Assembly: GCA_009823395.1 (NCBI GenBank) | Contig: CM020518.1 | Location: 41,001 to 105,000, forward strand | Direction of reading: 5' to 3' | DNA from: Thamnaconus septentrionalis | Taxonomy: Eukaryota > Chordata > Actinopteri > Tetraodontiformes > Monacanthidae | DNA length: 64,000 nucleotides | Shown: positions 1 to 13,331 of the stretch, one piece after another | How the letters are laid out: every line of letters starts with the position of its first letter | Position numbering within the stretch: position 1 is the stretch's first letter | The notes under the pieces: generated by a model | The model's input: the letters and a program-made list of their open reading frames with translations, nothing else | Database searches by the model: none | What the model was told of the DNA's origin: nothing | Translations under genes and position numbers: made by a program

Positions 1-328
1 AGCACTGATGAAGGAAAAAACTCAAAAAACACAGACGGAAGTACATGTGTTACTATTGTGTCTATACACACAAACACACACACACACACGGAGAGACAGA
101 CGTGAAGATGGGGAGAACCTGCTGGTGTTAGTGAGCCGTCAAAGCTCTCAGACTTACCAGCAGCTTGGACAACTATGAAGAAATAAAGACAGCGGAGAAA
201 GATTCAGTCTCCAGCATTGGAGGATCAACAGTCTCAACAGAGACTCCACAACAGTCAGTCACACATTTCATTTTGGCTGTGACTCCACTGGAGCGACAGT
301 CACATTCCTAAAAAATGTTACTATGGAC

Positions 329-720
329 CAGGGGTGGGCAAACTACGGCCTGAAGCCCAACTTGAAGAAATTAATAGACAGTCATCAAACAGCTGCATCT
401 CCTCCATGGTTGCAGTGTTTCCAGAGTCATTTCAATAAAGAGCTCAACACCCTGGTGGCTCTGGGAGGTTCTGGGTGGTTCTAGATGGTTCTAGGAGGTT
501 CTGGGTGGTTCTAAGAGCTAAACACCCTGGTGGGGCTTCAAAGACACTGATTTGGTTGCAACTTTGCTTTGCTTCATTTTCCATTGGCATTCCAGCAACA
601 TGTCTTCTCCATGATCTCCCAGGACAGATGGTTTCCTCACCACAACACTCCATCCATCTGCTGCTGCTCCGCTACCCCCCTCTGGCACATTATAGAACCC
701 ACTGTGGCCCACCAGTCTAC
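329..720 (+). mobile_element. hAT-like dispersed element, family A copy 1
   Basis: Starts CAGGGGTGGGCAAACTACGG and shares long stretches with copies at 7886-8410 and 63011-63445: TCATCAAACAGCTG, GAGTCATTTCAATAAAGAGC, GACACTGATTTGGTTGCAAC, CCATCTGCTGCTGCTCCGCT. The CAGGGGTGGGCAAAC terminus is typical of non-autonomous hAT DNA transposons (inference). It contains a short GGTTCTNGGT tandem run at 462-515. It lies downstream of the last visible sptan1 exon, within the gene. Confidence 0.7.
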
Positions 721-817
721 CAGTTTTCACCCCCCTGGACTCCATGCCTGGTCTCCAGACCCCCCCGGTCTACCAGTTCCCCCCCTGCAGCAGTGGCGCT
801 GGTTCTTCTGGTTCTAC

Positions 818-980
818 CTGGATGTTGGTGGGGTCTTTGTACGACTCGTCGGTGGCCGTCTGCAGCTTTTCGCTGATCCAGGCTTCGATCTCGTCCACGT
901 CGCGGCTGAACTGCTGCAGCGTCTGGGACTCGCCCAGCTTCGAGCGCTTCTCAATCATCTGAGCCTTCAGACGGCGCCAC
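818..980 (-). other. sptan1: Last visible sptan1 exon
   Basis: Encodes [19 protein letters not shown] through [11 protein letters not shown] and ends in CAG/GTAGAAC at 818, so the gene continues left of the window. No further spectrin exon is seen in 1-817, which holds a hAT-like copy and an AC-rich run at 67-90. The next exon is therefore beyond the left edge. Confidence 0.93.
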
Positions 981-2359
981 CTGCAGGAGGAAAACAAAAC
1001 GAATGCAGAGATCTCTGGGACAGTGCGGTGGTTTGTTTGGCAGAGTTTTGAATGTTGAGCGACAGCAGATTGGTCCGTCTCTTGACGTGAACCTTCTAGA
1101 AGTTCCTCTGATTCTCTCCCAGCTTCACGGTCAACTAACAAGCCTACCATGTCTGTCACAGTCACACATGCAGAGTGTATTCTTCAAAGTGTTTAATGTT
1201 AGACATCATGTTGTATCATCTTGGCAGCAGATGAAAGAGCAACATGCTTGGAGAATCCATCAGTGCCATATTAATGTGCAGATGATTGAAGCTGCACCAC
1301 TCCAGGTGTTTGCCTTCTACCTGTCCAGGACTTCATTGCGACGGTTGAAGATGTCAGATTTGGCGTAATGGTCGGCGCCGATCAGCTGGTCGGCAAAAGA
1401 CTGAAGAGCAGCGATCTTCTCCTCCTGTAGGACCAGACCACATCCAAGCCTCACTACAGGACTCCAGTACTTTATTGAGTTCAAATTGGGAAACTACACA
1501 CTGCCAACCTAGCAATCAATGTGACCGACCTGGACGTTGATGGCCTTGTCGAAGTCCTCGTGCTTCTTGATGAGGGCCTCCACGCTGTCCAGGGAGTCGC
1601 CCTTGTCGTCGCTGGCCAGGAAGGCCTCGCGGGCCGCCATCCAGTTCTCAGCCTGCTCACAGTCCCTGTTGAAGAGCTGCAACAGCAAGTGAGTCCATTC
1701 ATTAAGTTGAGTTGAATTGAGTTACATTGGGTTGAGTTGGGTTGGGTTGGGTTGGGTTGGGTTGGGTTGAGGTGTGTGTACCTGCAGCTCCAGGCACTGG
1801 TCCAGCATCATGCGGCGCTGCACCCAGGCCTTCTCCAGGTCGGCCCTCTGCTGCTCCAGGGCCTCCAGCCGCTGCTGGATGTCGCTGCTGGCGTAGTGGC
1901 CTCGCACCAGCAGCTGCTGGCCAAACTGCTCAAAGGCCTGGAAGGTTCCAGAGCGAGCGTCGATCTCCGTACGGTGCTCCTACGCAAATAAAGCAGGGAC
2001 AAAATATATAGATAGAACTTTGCTGTTATCTTTGGGCTGATCCACCTGCAGGGGGCGCCAACACCACCAACACCACGCAGTGGCCGAGTCAACGGCAGCA
2101 GGTAGAACCGTTCAGCCAGGAAGTATCTATCTAATATCTATCTATATGTCTATTTATACATCTATCTAGTATCTATCTATCTATGTAGGATCTAATCTAG
2201 CAGCTAATCTCCAGTGTGACTCCAGTACCTGGTGTCTCTCCAGAAGGGCCTCAGCTCCAGTCACGTCTTTAGCCAGCTCCTCTGAGGAGACCAGGCCTCT
2301 GATACCATTGATCCACGACATCAAGTCCCTGGACCAGGAGAGAGAGAGAGGGAGAGAGA

Positions 2360-2433
<74 letters not shown>

Positions 2434-4841
2434 TGGAGAGAGAGGGAGAGAGAGATGGAGAGGGAGAGAGAGAGAACCGTCTTAGATGGAGCCTAACAAG
2501 CTGAATATGGAACAAAGCAAAGTTTCCTACCAGACCATCAATGACTTCATATTGCACTCATGCTGAATGCCACTACCAATGAAAAAACTCCTCAAAATCA
2601 GTCAATCAGACGGAATGCCCCCCCGCTCCTACCTGAAGTCAGACAGGAAGCGCTGCAGGTCGTGGGAGTTGCCCAGCTTGTCCTTGCGCTGGTCTGCTCG
2701 GCCCACCAGGCTGCTCCAGGCCGTGTTGAGCTCGGTGCACTTCTCCTGGATGTCGTCCACGGCCTCAGGGTGGGACTGGATCAGCCGCTCCGCCATCTCC
2801 CCCAGGGAGTTCACCTGGTGGGGGGACATCATGTTCACCAGTATACACACTAGAGACAGGTTGAAGACATCTCAGGGAGCACGCGGTGGTGCAGGGTTAG
2901 TGGTTGTGGGTTCCATTCCCAGGGTCTCCTGGAGCCTTCTGTAGTCGTCTACATCATCTGTGTCTGCCTGGGTTCTAGCTGTCAATCTAGTATATATCTA
3001 TCCATCCATCTATCCATCTAGTGTCTGTAGTACCAACCTATCAATCTACCATCTATCCATCTAAATTGACCCTAGATGTGTGTGTGTGTGTGTGAGTGTG
3101 AATGGTGTCCCTAATAAAGTGGCCACTGCTCCAGGGTGGCACCCTGCCTTCACCCAGTGACTGCTGGGAGATTCCAGCAGACCCCCCACACCCTGAGAGC
3201 AGGAGGGATGGATGGATGAATGATGGATGAATGGATGATGGATGGATGGATGATGGATGGATGATGGATGGATGATGGATGGATGATGGATGATGGATGG
3301 ATGATGGATGGCTGGCTCTACCTTGTCTCCCAGGGCGGCCAGGTCTCTCTCGAAGCCCTCGTGTTTGCGCTGCAGGGCCTGCACGCTGGCCAGGTCGTGG
3401 CCGTAGTTGTCGGTGTTGAGGGCCTGGTTCTTCTCCTCGATCCACTCCTTGGTCTCATCAGCATCCCTGCAGCAGCACAGTTTTTACAGTTGCTGAGTTT
3501 TAAACTGTGTTCAGGTGGTGGTTGCTGCCACCAGGAGGAGAAACAGCTCAGAGCCTGGAGGGGGCGGAGCCTCTGCTCCTGGTGCCTCCTACCTGTGGAA
3601 CCTCTGCACCTCGTGGGCGCTGCCCAGCATGTTGCTCCTCTCCTCAGCCAGCTGCTGCAGCGAGCGCCAGCGCTTGTTCAGCTCCTGCACACACAACACA
3701 ATTACGACCTGCTACTGCAACTACACAACATCATCACTGACCTGCACTTCCACTAACAACCACATTCAGTGAATGCCAGTGTTTCAATGTGTCCTGAGGT
3801 GAACTGCAGTCATCTCCTCCTTTATGAAAATGACGCAGACACATTGAAATCAATCCCATTATTTTCAATTGATGACTAAGCTTTAAAGGGCCAGGGTTGG
3901 GCTTCCAGATGTATTGAATTCATGTGGGTGGCCTCATCCCAACTATAACGTAGCTTTGTTTGGTTCAATCCTGGTGTGTTGCTAGTTGAACAACCTCACA
4001 AAAGCCTGCAGAGGCATCATTGATTACAATCAATCAATCAACCAATCAAGTGAACATAATCAACATTATCAGCTTTGACTTGTGAGGTGGAAGTGGTTTC
4101 CAGCGCAGGGTGTCAGTGTTTGTCTCACTGTGTGTGTTAGTCCACATGCCAGTAACACAAAGACGCATTACAACAGCTGGAGGAGGCTGTTTGACAACAG
4201 GACCCTGAAGACACTGACAACCAGGTCAACAGCGCTACTCTACAGGTGAAAATGTGCACATACATGACATAGGGAGAGATGCATGGAGTGCAAACATGAC
4301 AACAGAGTCTCACACTCAGGGGGTTGCAACACACATCAACACAATGCAACACGCAGGATTCAATAGACACAAAAATATCACAATCAAAAGGGCAGCATGA
4401 CAAAAAAGAATGTGTCAAGACTTTGCTAAGCTAGCTTAGCTTAGCTACAGAGAAGACTGTGAAATCAGGCCACACAATAAGTGCATGGAGAAACAGAGAT
4501 GTTGGGGGACAACAGGAGAAAAAACAGACACAGCAGTCAGAACCAGTGACTCTTACCTTGATGGTATTAAAGTTAGCCGTCGTTTGAACAGCCAAGCGAA
4601 CATTCTACGGTCAAAAATAACAAAATACGGCAGGAAAGAGTGAAGGGAGGAAGAATAGGCAACGCACACAATGGTCGCACAATTCAGACACACTTGTCCA
4701 CTTTCAGCTGCTTTCCGTCTCAGTCCAGGGACTCGCATCAATCTACACATTTAGATTCCCATTCAGACAGAGTGGTGCTACTGGGACCAGAGCATTGAAA
4801 ATCCAGAATACACTGCCATATCTGAGATTAGTGAGAAATGA

Positions 4842-4876
<35 letters not shown>

Positions 4877-7800
4877 GATGTAAATAGTTGATTTTCCTTC
4901 CTTTCTTACTCCATAAATAGTTTATTTTATTTGAAATTGCTAGACTGCTGTCCTCTCTGTTGCTCTACATGTTGCTGTCACAGTAGAATCAATATATAAC
5001 ATTGCAATCAATATATAATGATGTTAATTTGCCCACTGTGGGATAAAATCAACAACCAAACGCCAGGACAGTTTCCCAGGTTGAAGCGACACACTGGTAG
5101 CCTGCATCATCAGCCCAAAGCTGAGCAGTGCAGCAGCTACTGTGAGTGTCAGCGTCGGTTGCCAAGTCCAGTCAGATCATTGCAGTAGATCCACAAAACA
5201 CCCCAAGACTACAAGCTCATTGTTAGAATTCATAGTGACTGAGAAGAAGAGAGGAAAAGATCACCTTCCATGGAGATGCACCCTTGGAATCAGCTTCATC
5301 CTGTTCAAAAGGAACAAGTCAACCAGTTTAATGCTTTCACAAAACAACTTCTTCTCAAAGGTCAAGCAGAAAGTGGCCATCATGAAGAGAGAGCGCACCT
5401 TGCCAGGAGCAGCGCCCAGCACCTCCTGCTGCTGCAACATGAGGAAGAGGAGAGAGAGAAGTCAGCCTGGTGGATGGAGGTGCAGTGGAGAGTTTCCTTC
5501 TGCAGCTGCTAGAAGGTACCTGAGCCTGCAGCACTGGAGCCTCCTCAGCCATCAGACCTTCTGACTCCAGCTCTGACGCCACCTTGTTGATGTCCCTCAG
5601 CCGAGACTCGTTGGCCTTCAGGTCCTGCACCCAACATAGAGAAGAAATATATATGCATGTATGCCATTGCCAACGCAGTCTAGTCACAGGACGACTGTGT
5701 GATTTGTTTGGTCCAGTGATGATTCAACACAACACAACACAACACAACACAACACAACACACTAAACTGCATCAATGGATTTATTCACATCAGAACTTAA
5801 ACCCTTTTGCAGAAGTTGAAGTTCAGTGGCTTCATAAATGTCTTTGGCCGTCTCTCTTTTTAAAGGAATAGTTCATATTTACATTGCTCATGATAAATGT
5901 ACAAGGAACGCGTGGTAGAACCTCAACAAGGAACGTGTGGTAGAACCTCATCTCATAAAGTCCATGCAAGCAATGCTGTGTTTTACTTTATTTTAGACGT
6001 ACAGTACAACTGCACATGTAAAGACATCAAGTCCAGGTTACCTTCTGGAAGTCGTCGAACTTCTTCTGCAGGACCTCCACCTGCTCCAGGTCGGATCCCA
6101 CCTCCTCATTGGTCAGCGCTCCTTCCTTCTCGTGGATCCACTGCTGCAGCTCGTTGGCCTCTCGGAACAGCATGAACTTCTTGCAGCTCTTCTCCAACAT
6201 GTCTTTGCGTTTCTCCCCCAGTTCCAGCAGAGTGCTGTACCTGTAGCGTTGTTGCAGCCACACAGGGTCGGCACATTAGCCCGGTGTTTGCAACCATCCA
6301 ACCAGTCAGGAGATTCAATGTATCCAGCAAATCACTCCTAGCAGTGCAACCTTCTTTGCTTTCCACTGGGATGAGACGGAACTCCAGGAGAAGCAAAGAA
6401 ACAAAGAGCAGTTGGACGACTAGCGAGTGATCGGAGTTGAGGACACAAAGTGAGGAATCTCGAAAAGGGAAGAAAGACCAAAACAACACACACCCAATCA
6501 AATCAAGTCTGTTCACTGACTGACTGACTGACTGACTGACTGACTGACTGATTCAAGGCCCATAAGGTTCCCCTCAGAGTTTATTCAAACACAACAGCGC
6601 TGCAAACACAGCCAGAAGCGATGCTTTGATCCTGGAATCAATCGATACAAATGTTTGCTACAAGTATACGCGGTCGTGCTAATCAGCTAGCCTGCTATCA
6701 CTTGTGTGCAATAGTATTTTGATTGATCATTTTTGTGAATAAACATCAACATTGGGGTTTTTCCAGATCAGTTGAGAAGCTCTAAGAGCTTCTTTCAAAC
6801 CTTCTTAAGACACAACTGACAGAAGAACACAGTTCCCAGATTCCCTCTGAGCTGCAGCTCTTTTACATTTCACTGCACAACCAGTGTGCATGTGACACAT
6901 AAAGTTCTAGAATCAAAGATGGCTGTAAGGTGGAGCTCACTGGGTGATCACACTGAGTCAGAAAGCAACACCAACTCATATTTAATAATCTGCTTCCTAC
7001 TTTAAGTTGATGTTGTTCAGTGTTCATGTAGCCCGGACTGCTAAATTCACACACAGAAATGTTGTGGCAACTCACAACGTGAGTGTTGGACATTGAACAC
7101 AGCACAGGATGTGCTGTAAATGAAGCAGCTGATATATGAATTATAATAAGGCGGTCATTCATTTGCTGAGTAGAATGAAGCCCAATGTGGGAATAAAGTG
7201 GAAAACAGAAACTTTGATACGAGAGTTTTCCTGTCAATCAATCCATCAACAACCAATCAGAAGACTCGCTGACGCTATGAGACATGCTGGGTGGTACTCA
7301 CAGCTCCTCCACCTGCTTCATGCGCACAGACACGCTGCAGGCCTCCTTGGGAACAAGCCTGCTCCAAGCCAGGCCAAGCCAGGCCAAGCCAGGCCAGTGC
7401 ACAGCAGAGAGGGTTAGGAGGTGAAGACAGAGGCAGAGGAGAGAAAACGGAAAGGAAGAAGAGGCCAGGGCCAGGAAATTAGTAGTGAACCAGAACTGAA
7501 AGAGAGGAGGAGCGACTGGAAGGGTTAAGAAGCAGAGAGGAGTGGGGGGGTGCTACTGGAGGGGTGAGCAGGGTGAGACAGTCAGCTGGAGCTTCTTACT
7601 GGTTGTCGATCTGCTCCTGGCGCAGGGCGATGCTGCCGTGCTCGTCCAGCAGGTTCTCCCTGGACGACGACTGGGTCGGGTCCAGTTTCTTCACGTAGGC
7701 CGCGGGGACGAAGCCCTGCCGGTCGTTCACCTCCACCTTCCACCAGTCCTGCAGCAGGGCAGAGGTCAGAGGTCACAGAGGCTCGCTGGACCTCCACCAC

Positions 7801-9582
7801 GGCCAATCAGAGCCCTCCAACCCAACAGTCATGGGACTTTATTGAGGAACTTTGAGTGGAAATACAGTTTGAAATGAGTTTAGATCAGGCGTGGGCAAAC
7901 TACGGCCTGGGGGCCATATGTGGCCCGTTAACCCTTTAATCCGGCCCTACAATACTGGAAGAAATGATATCAATATACAGTCAGTCATCAAACAGCTGCA
8001 TCTCCTCCATGTTTGCAGTGTTTCCAGAGTCATTTCAATAAAGAGCTCAACACCCTGCTGGTCCAGGGGTGGTTCTGGATGGTTCTAGGAGGTTCTGGGT
8101 GGTTCTAACAGATACAGTAAACACCCTGCTGGTCCAGGGGTGGTTCTAGATGGTTCTGGATGGTTCTAGGAGGTTCTAGGAGGTTCTAGGTGGTTCTAGG
8201 TGGTTCTAACAGATACAGTAAACCCCTGGTGGGGCTTCAAAGACACTGATTTGGTTGCAACATTGCTTTGCTTCATTTTCCATTGACATTACAGCAACAT
8301 GTTTCCTCCTATGAGGTGGCTCACTAGAACTCTCCATCCATCTGCTGCTGCTCCGCTACCCTCTGGTACATTACAGAAGCCACTGTGGCCCACCAGTCTA
8401 CCAGTTGCCCCCCCTGGTCTAGATGCATGTACACAGACTGGTGTGCTGGTGCTATGACAGGAGGATGAGGTGAAGCTGCGTCAGTGTCAACCTTGTTGGT
8501 GCTGTTGAGCAGCGTGAGGACGTCTCCCTTCTTCATGGTGACTTCACGAGGACTCTTCTCCTGGTAGTCGTACAGAGCCAACACCAGCTCCTTGCCCGTC
8601 TCGTCATCAGTGGGCGCCACCTGCTGCTGCTCAGGGGTACAAAAGCATTTACAGGAAGTCATTCTGACAGGTCCTGAATAACCTGCTTCAAAATGTCCAG
8701 TGTGTAAAATCTGGCTTGATTTATGATTTTCATCTTGGAGAAAGGTCAACATGCTGTCCATCAATACATTCACAAACATTTATAGTGGCAGTACAAAGGG
8801 TTGGCTGGTGCTTTACCCTGCAGGACTGGGCTTGCTCCTTCAAGGACTGGATGCTGCTGCCGTAGGCGCTCAGGTCCGACATCAGGGCCTCGTGCTTCTT
8901 CAGCAGAGCCTGTGGACCAAGCAGCAGAGTCAGCAGACTGGCGCAGGACTGGAGGAAGGGTTAGCAAGCAATACAGGTAACACTAGAGGCTCTTTCACTC
9001 AATCATTGCTGGATGTTTTCAGACAGTGTTTCTCAACTGGTGGGTCGAGGCGCCGTTTGCGTCCAGCAGTTGAGAAGCCCTGGTTTCAAGACGTCCCCTG
9101 AGGAGGGGCTGCTGACAGATCTGGATCTCGACGTGTTGACGAGCTCACCTCGGCCGAATCCTCGTCCTTGCCGTAGTCGGGGCTCCCCACGATGGGCTCC
9201 TTCTCCCTCATCCAGGACTCGGCCTCGTTGGCATCGGCAAAGTACTGCTGCGCCTGCAGGGAGTCCTCCAGGTCCTGCCTCCGCTGGGACGCCTTGGACT
9301 TGAGAACGTCCCAGCGGCCGTGCAGCTCCGCCAGCTTGGCCTTCACCTCCTCCGCTGCAAAGTGTCCTGGCGAGGCAGACAGAGGGAGGCTCAACCACAC
9401 CGTGCTGAGCCTGCTGGCTTCGGGAAGGCCACCAATGAGAGCGCAGTACCTTCTTCCACCATGGCCTCTCCCTTCACGCTGACGGCCTTGATGCGAGGCT
9501 CGTGGCCGCTCACCTCCGCCTGCAGCGCCTGGTGCTTCTTCAGCAGGTTCTGCACGCCAATCAGGTCTTTACCTGCACCAAT

Positions 9583-9613
<31 letters not shown>

Positions 9614-10687
9614 TTCATGTTCCTGTTTCTTCATGGCTTTCTGAAGCTTTGAGAGAACTGCTGTGTTTAGCTTGGGTGCTTCCTCATGGGGGAGTTGACA
9701 GTCGCTGTGGAGGCCACCAGCTCCAGCGGACCATGGTCCTACTCTCCCTGCGGTTGCTTCTCACCTCGGTTGGTGGAGGCAGCGATGGGCTCCTTCTCCC
9801 GGATCCAGGTCTCCTCGTCCTCCACGTCCCTGAAGAGCTGCTGGAGCCGCAGGGAGTCGGAGAGCTTCTGCTTGCGTGCGGCCATGGGCTCTCGCAGGGC
9901 CTGGTAGCGCAGCACCAGCGCCTCCTGCTTCCTGCTGATGTTCTCCGCGTCAAAGTGTCCGGCCTCCTGGAACTGCCGGGCCTGGATGGTGATGCCGTCG
10001 ATGCGATCCTTCGAGACAACATCAAAAGAAAATCAAGCGTTTGCAAATTCAAGATTGCGTTCAGAGAATTCGTGCCGTACTTTTCAGACTAAAAGTGGCA
10101 TCAGTCCAGAAAACACAGAAGTTGCACCGGGCCACAGGCGGCATTTTGGGGGAAATTTATTTGACAAAATCCAAAACCAAGAAGAGTCTTTATTTATTTA
10201 TTGGTATTTACAGTACCGGTACTTCACTGTAGAGTTGGCAGTCACTGCCTGTATACTCAGCTCAACGCAGTAACTCACTGTGTATTTACACTTTAAATAG
10301 TACTGTAGAAGATTGTGACTCCTGCTAACATTAGCATTAGCAGTGGAGTTCCAGCTCCACCATCCTAGCCTCTAGCCCTTTGAGTTGATGTCTAAATTCA
10401 TTATCAGTGGTACAGGAGCAGCACATACCGCTAGTTGCCTGGAGCGCCCCCCTCTGGCGGCTGTAGGTAATGTGTGCTCTTAGGTCACGTCAGTCAGTGT
10501 AAATAAATATTTCAGAGTATGTGGAATTCTATGTTTCAATACATATATAAATGGCACCTGAGTCTAAGTGGAGGAGGTGCGACTTGGGAGCGACGGCACT
10601 GCTGTGTGAGACCATGAGGTGAGCGACACTCCTGCATTATTGAAGCTGGGTACCTGGTGAGCAGCGACGTCGGCCTCCAGCAGCGCC

Positions 10688-10718
<31 letters not shown>

Positions 10719-10974
10719 GGTCTTTGCCGTAGTCGTCTGAGGCCAGGTGACCTTCGACCTCGTACAGCCACAGCTCGATGTCCTCCACGTTCCTGTTGAA
10801 CTGCTGCTGCTGGTTGGCCTCACGCAGCTTGATGCCTGCAGGGATGCAACAACACCAGCAACACAACTTAGACCTCAAACAAACTCATTGTGCTTCTCTT
10901 GACTAAACAATGGAGTCCTTGTGACCCAGTGAGAGAGCAGGTGCAGCAGGAGTTTGTCTATCTTCTGGCTGTGC

Positions 10975-11014
<40 letters not shown>

Positions 11015-13293
11015 ATGACACCACCATCAATCAAGCAATCTTTTCTCAGCTTTTCTATCAAGGTCTATTGTGTGATGCATAACAGAGCCTTGATGAGTTC
11101 CAAAAACCTGTTGAAGTTGACAGTGTGAGCTGAAGTGTCGGTGACTTTCTCAAGGGTTCGGGTTGGTTTACATTATTCCAGAAGTGCTGGCACTTTACTT
11201 GAAGCTTAAAAGCTCCTCCAAGAAAACAGTTTATCTCAATTTTAAAGCAGATATTTCTAGAGAATTCATTTCAATCACTGATTAACTGAACATGATAGAA
11301 AGTGGGCTGCTGTCTTTGTGACTTGATGAAGAGGAAAAACTGATGCTGGTCCTGAGACTCCAGCAGTGGAGAACCACTGAATCAGTGCTGCTGATGGAGA
11401 TCCATCCTGGAATGAAGGCCTTCACGACCTCACACAGGTTTCTCAGTCAGGCAGAGCCTCAGCTGAAGGGTCCGGGTACCTTTGAGCTCGGTGGCCTCCA
11501 GCAGCTTCTTCCACTGGGAGCTGACGTCCTCCATGCGACCAGCCACCTCTGAGGAGGCGTAGTGCTTCCCGTCCAGCAGCTCCTGTCCAGACTTCTGCAG
11601 GGCGTCGATGCGGCTCTGATTGGCCGACAGCTCAGCCTCGAAGGCCTGGTGCTTCTGCACTTTGCCCTGCAGGTTGGAAGGGTCCTGCAGGGGGCGCAAG
11701 AGGGAAGAAAGCGGTGACTGGAAGGCCATGATGTCAGAAAAATGAAGGTCTCGAAACGTCCGTGAAGGTTCTCAGTCATTCGGCGCATCTGAGGGTAGAA
11801 GGGTTCAGTTGGAGGAGGCCAGCGGGACCGGTTCTTGGACCCTGATGGTCGTCAAGAACCAGTCCAGGTGGAGTAGGCCAGCGGGACCGGTTCTTGGACC
11901 CTGAAGGTCGTCAAGAACCAGTCCAGGTGGCCTCCTCCAACTGAACCCTTCTACTTGAAAGGTGTTCAAAGCTCTGGACTGGGGACCTTGTAGGCTTCGT
12001 CCGTGGCCGTCTTCATCTTCTCGTTGATCCAGCTCTTCAGCTCGTCCGAGTCCCTGAAGAACTGCTGCAGGTGGAAGGAGTCCTCCAGGGCGGTGCGGCG
12101 CCACTGAGCGCGCTCGTGCAGGGCGTTGCGGCGGCTCAGCAACTACAGGAGAAACACAGGAGAGACGCGTTAGGATGGCCAAGACCCTGTAGGGGTCGAA
12201 CTCAATGTAGTCATCATATTTGGGCCCATGAGGCCAATGCACACTCACTACTGGAGCTGCTGGCCCGCTGGTATCAACATGTAACCACTATGACCACAAC
12301 TCCCAGAATGCTCTGCTGCTATGCTGGCAGACCATGGACTCTAACAGACCATCAGTAACGTTTTCTTGCTGCTCTAAGACTGCAATGGTTGAATGGTTGC
12401 ACCTTCATTGAAGGACATTAATATTATGACTTCATTGGTTTCTTGTTGTCATTTTATTTTGAAATGTATGATGGTATTGTAACTGTAATCTGAAGTGACT
12501 TTAGATGACTGTGGTACTTACAGCGTCTCTGCGTGTTGCCACGTCCTCTTTGGCATAGTGGTTGTTCTGGATCAGTTTGGTGGCAAACTCGTCCAGGGCC
12601 TGGAGACGAGCAGAACCAAGACACTCAGTCCATGTCTGAACCGCTCAAGAGGAAAAACACTTGCAACAGAGAACGTGGCAGGTGTTGAACCCCCAGTTCC
12701 AGAAGAACTGGAGTGAAGACGTACGGTGATTTTCTCCTCCTGGGCGCTCAGCGACTTCTCAAAGTCCTCGTGTTTCTTCAGCAGAGCCTCCACGCTGTCC
12801 AGGGAGTCCCCCAGGTCTTCGTTCAGCAGGAAGGCCTGGACGCCACACGCACACAATCATTCATCTGGGTCATGCAAATTCACACAGTCTACAAAAAACT
12901 CTGTCTGAGTTTCAAGTTACTTCTTGCTTGCTCATCCAGTTGTCCACTTGCTCGGTGTCTCGGTAGAAGAGCTGCAGGTCCATGCACTGCTCGTACTGCT
13001 GCCTGCGCACCTCCCACAGCTCCAGCAGGGACTCCTTCTCCTGGCCCAGGACCTCCAGCTGCAGCAGCAGACGGACACCAGCAGAGTGACAACTCTGGCG
13101 ATGATGACATCATCGGCAGCAGAGAGAGAGAAGATCAGCCCCACCTTCTCCTTGACCTCCTCGGAGGCGTAGTGGCCGCTGGTGAGCAGCGCCTGGCCGG
13201 CTTTATCAGTGGACCTGAAGCTGTCCTCATGGGCGTCGATCTCCCCCTGGAAACACACACACACACACACACACACACAGTCAGGACAGAGTC

Positions 13294-13331
<38 letters not shown>

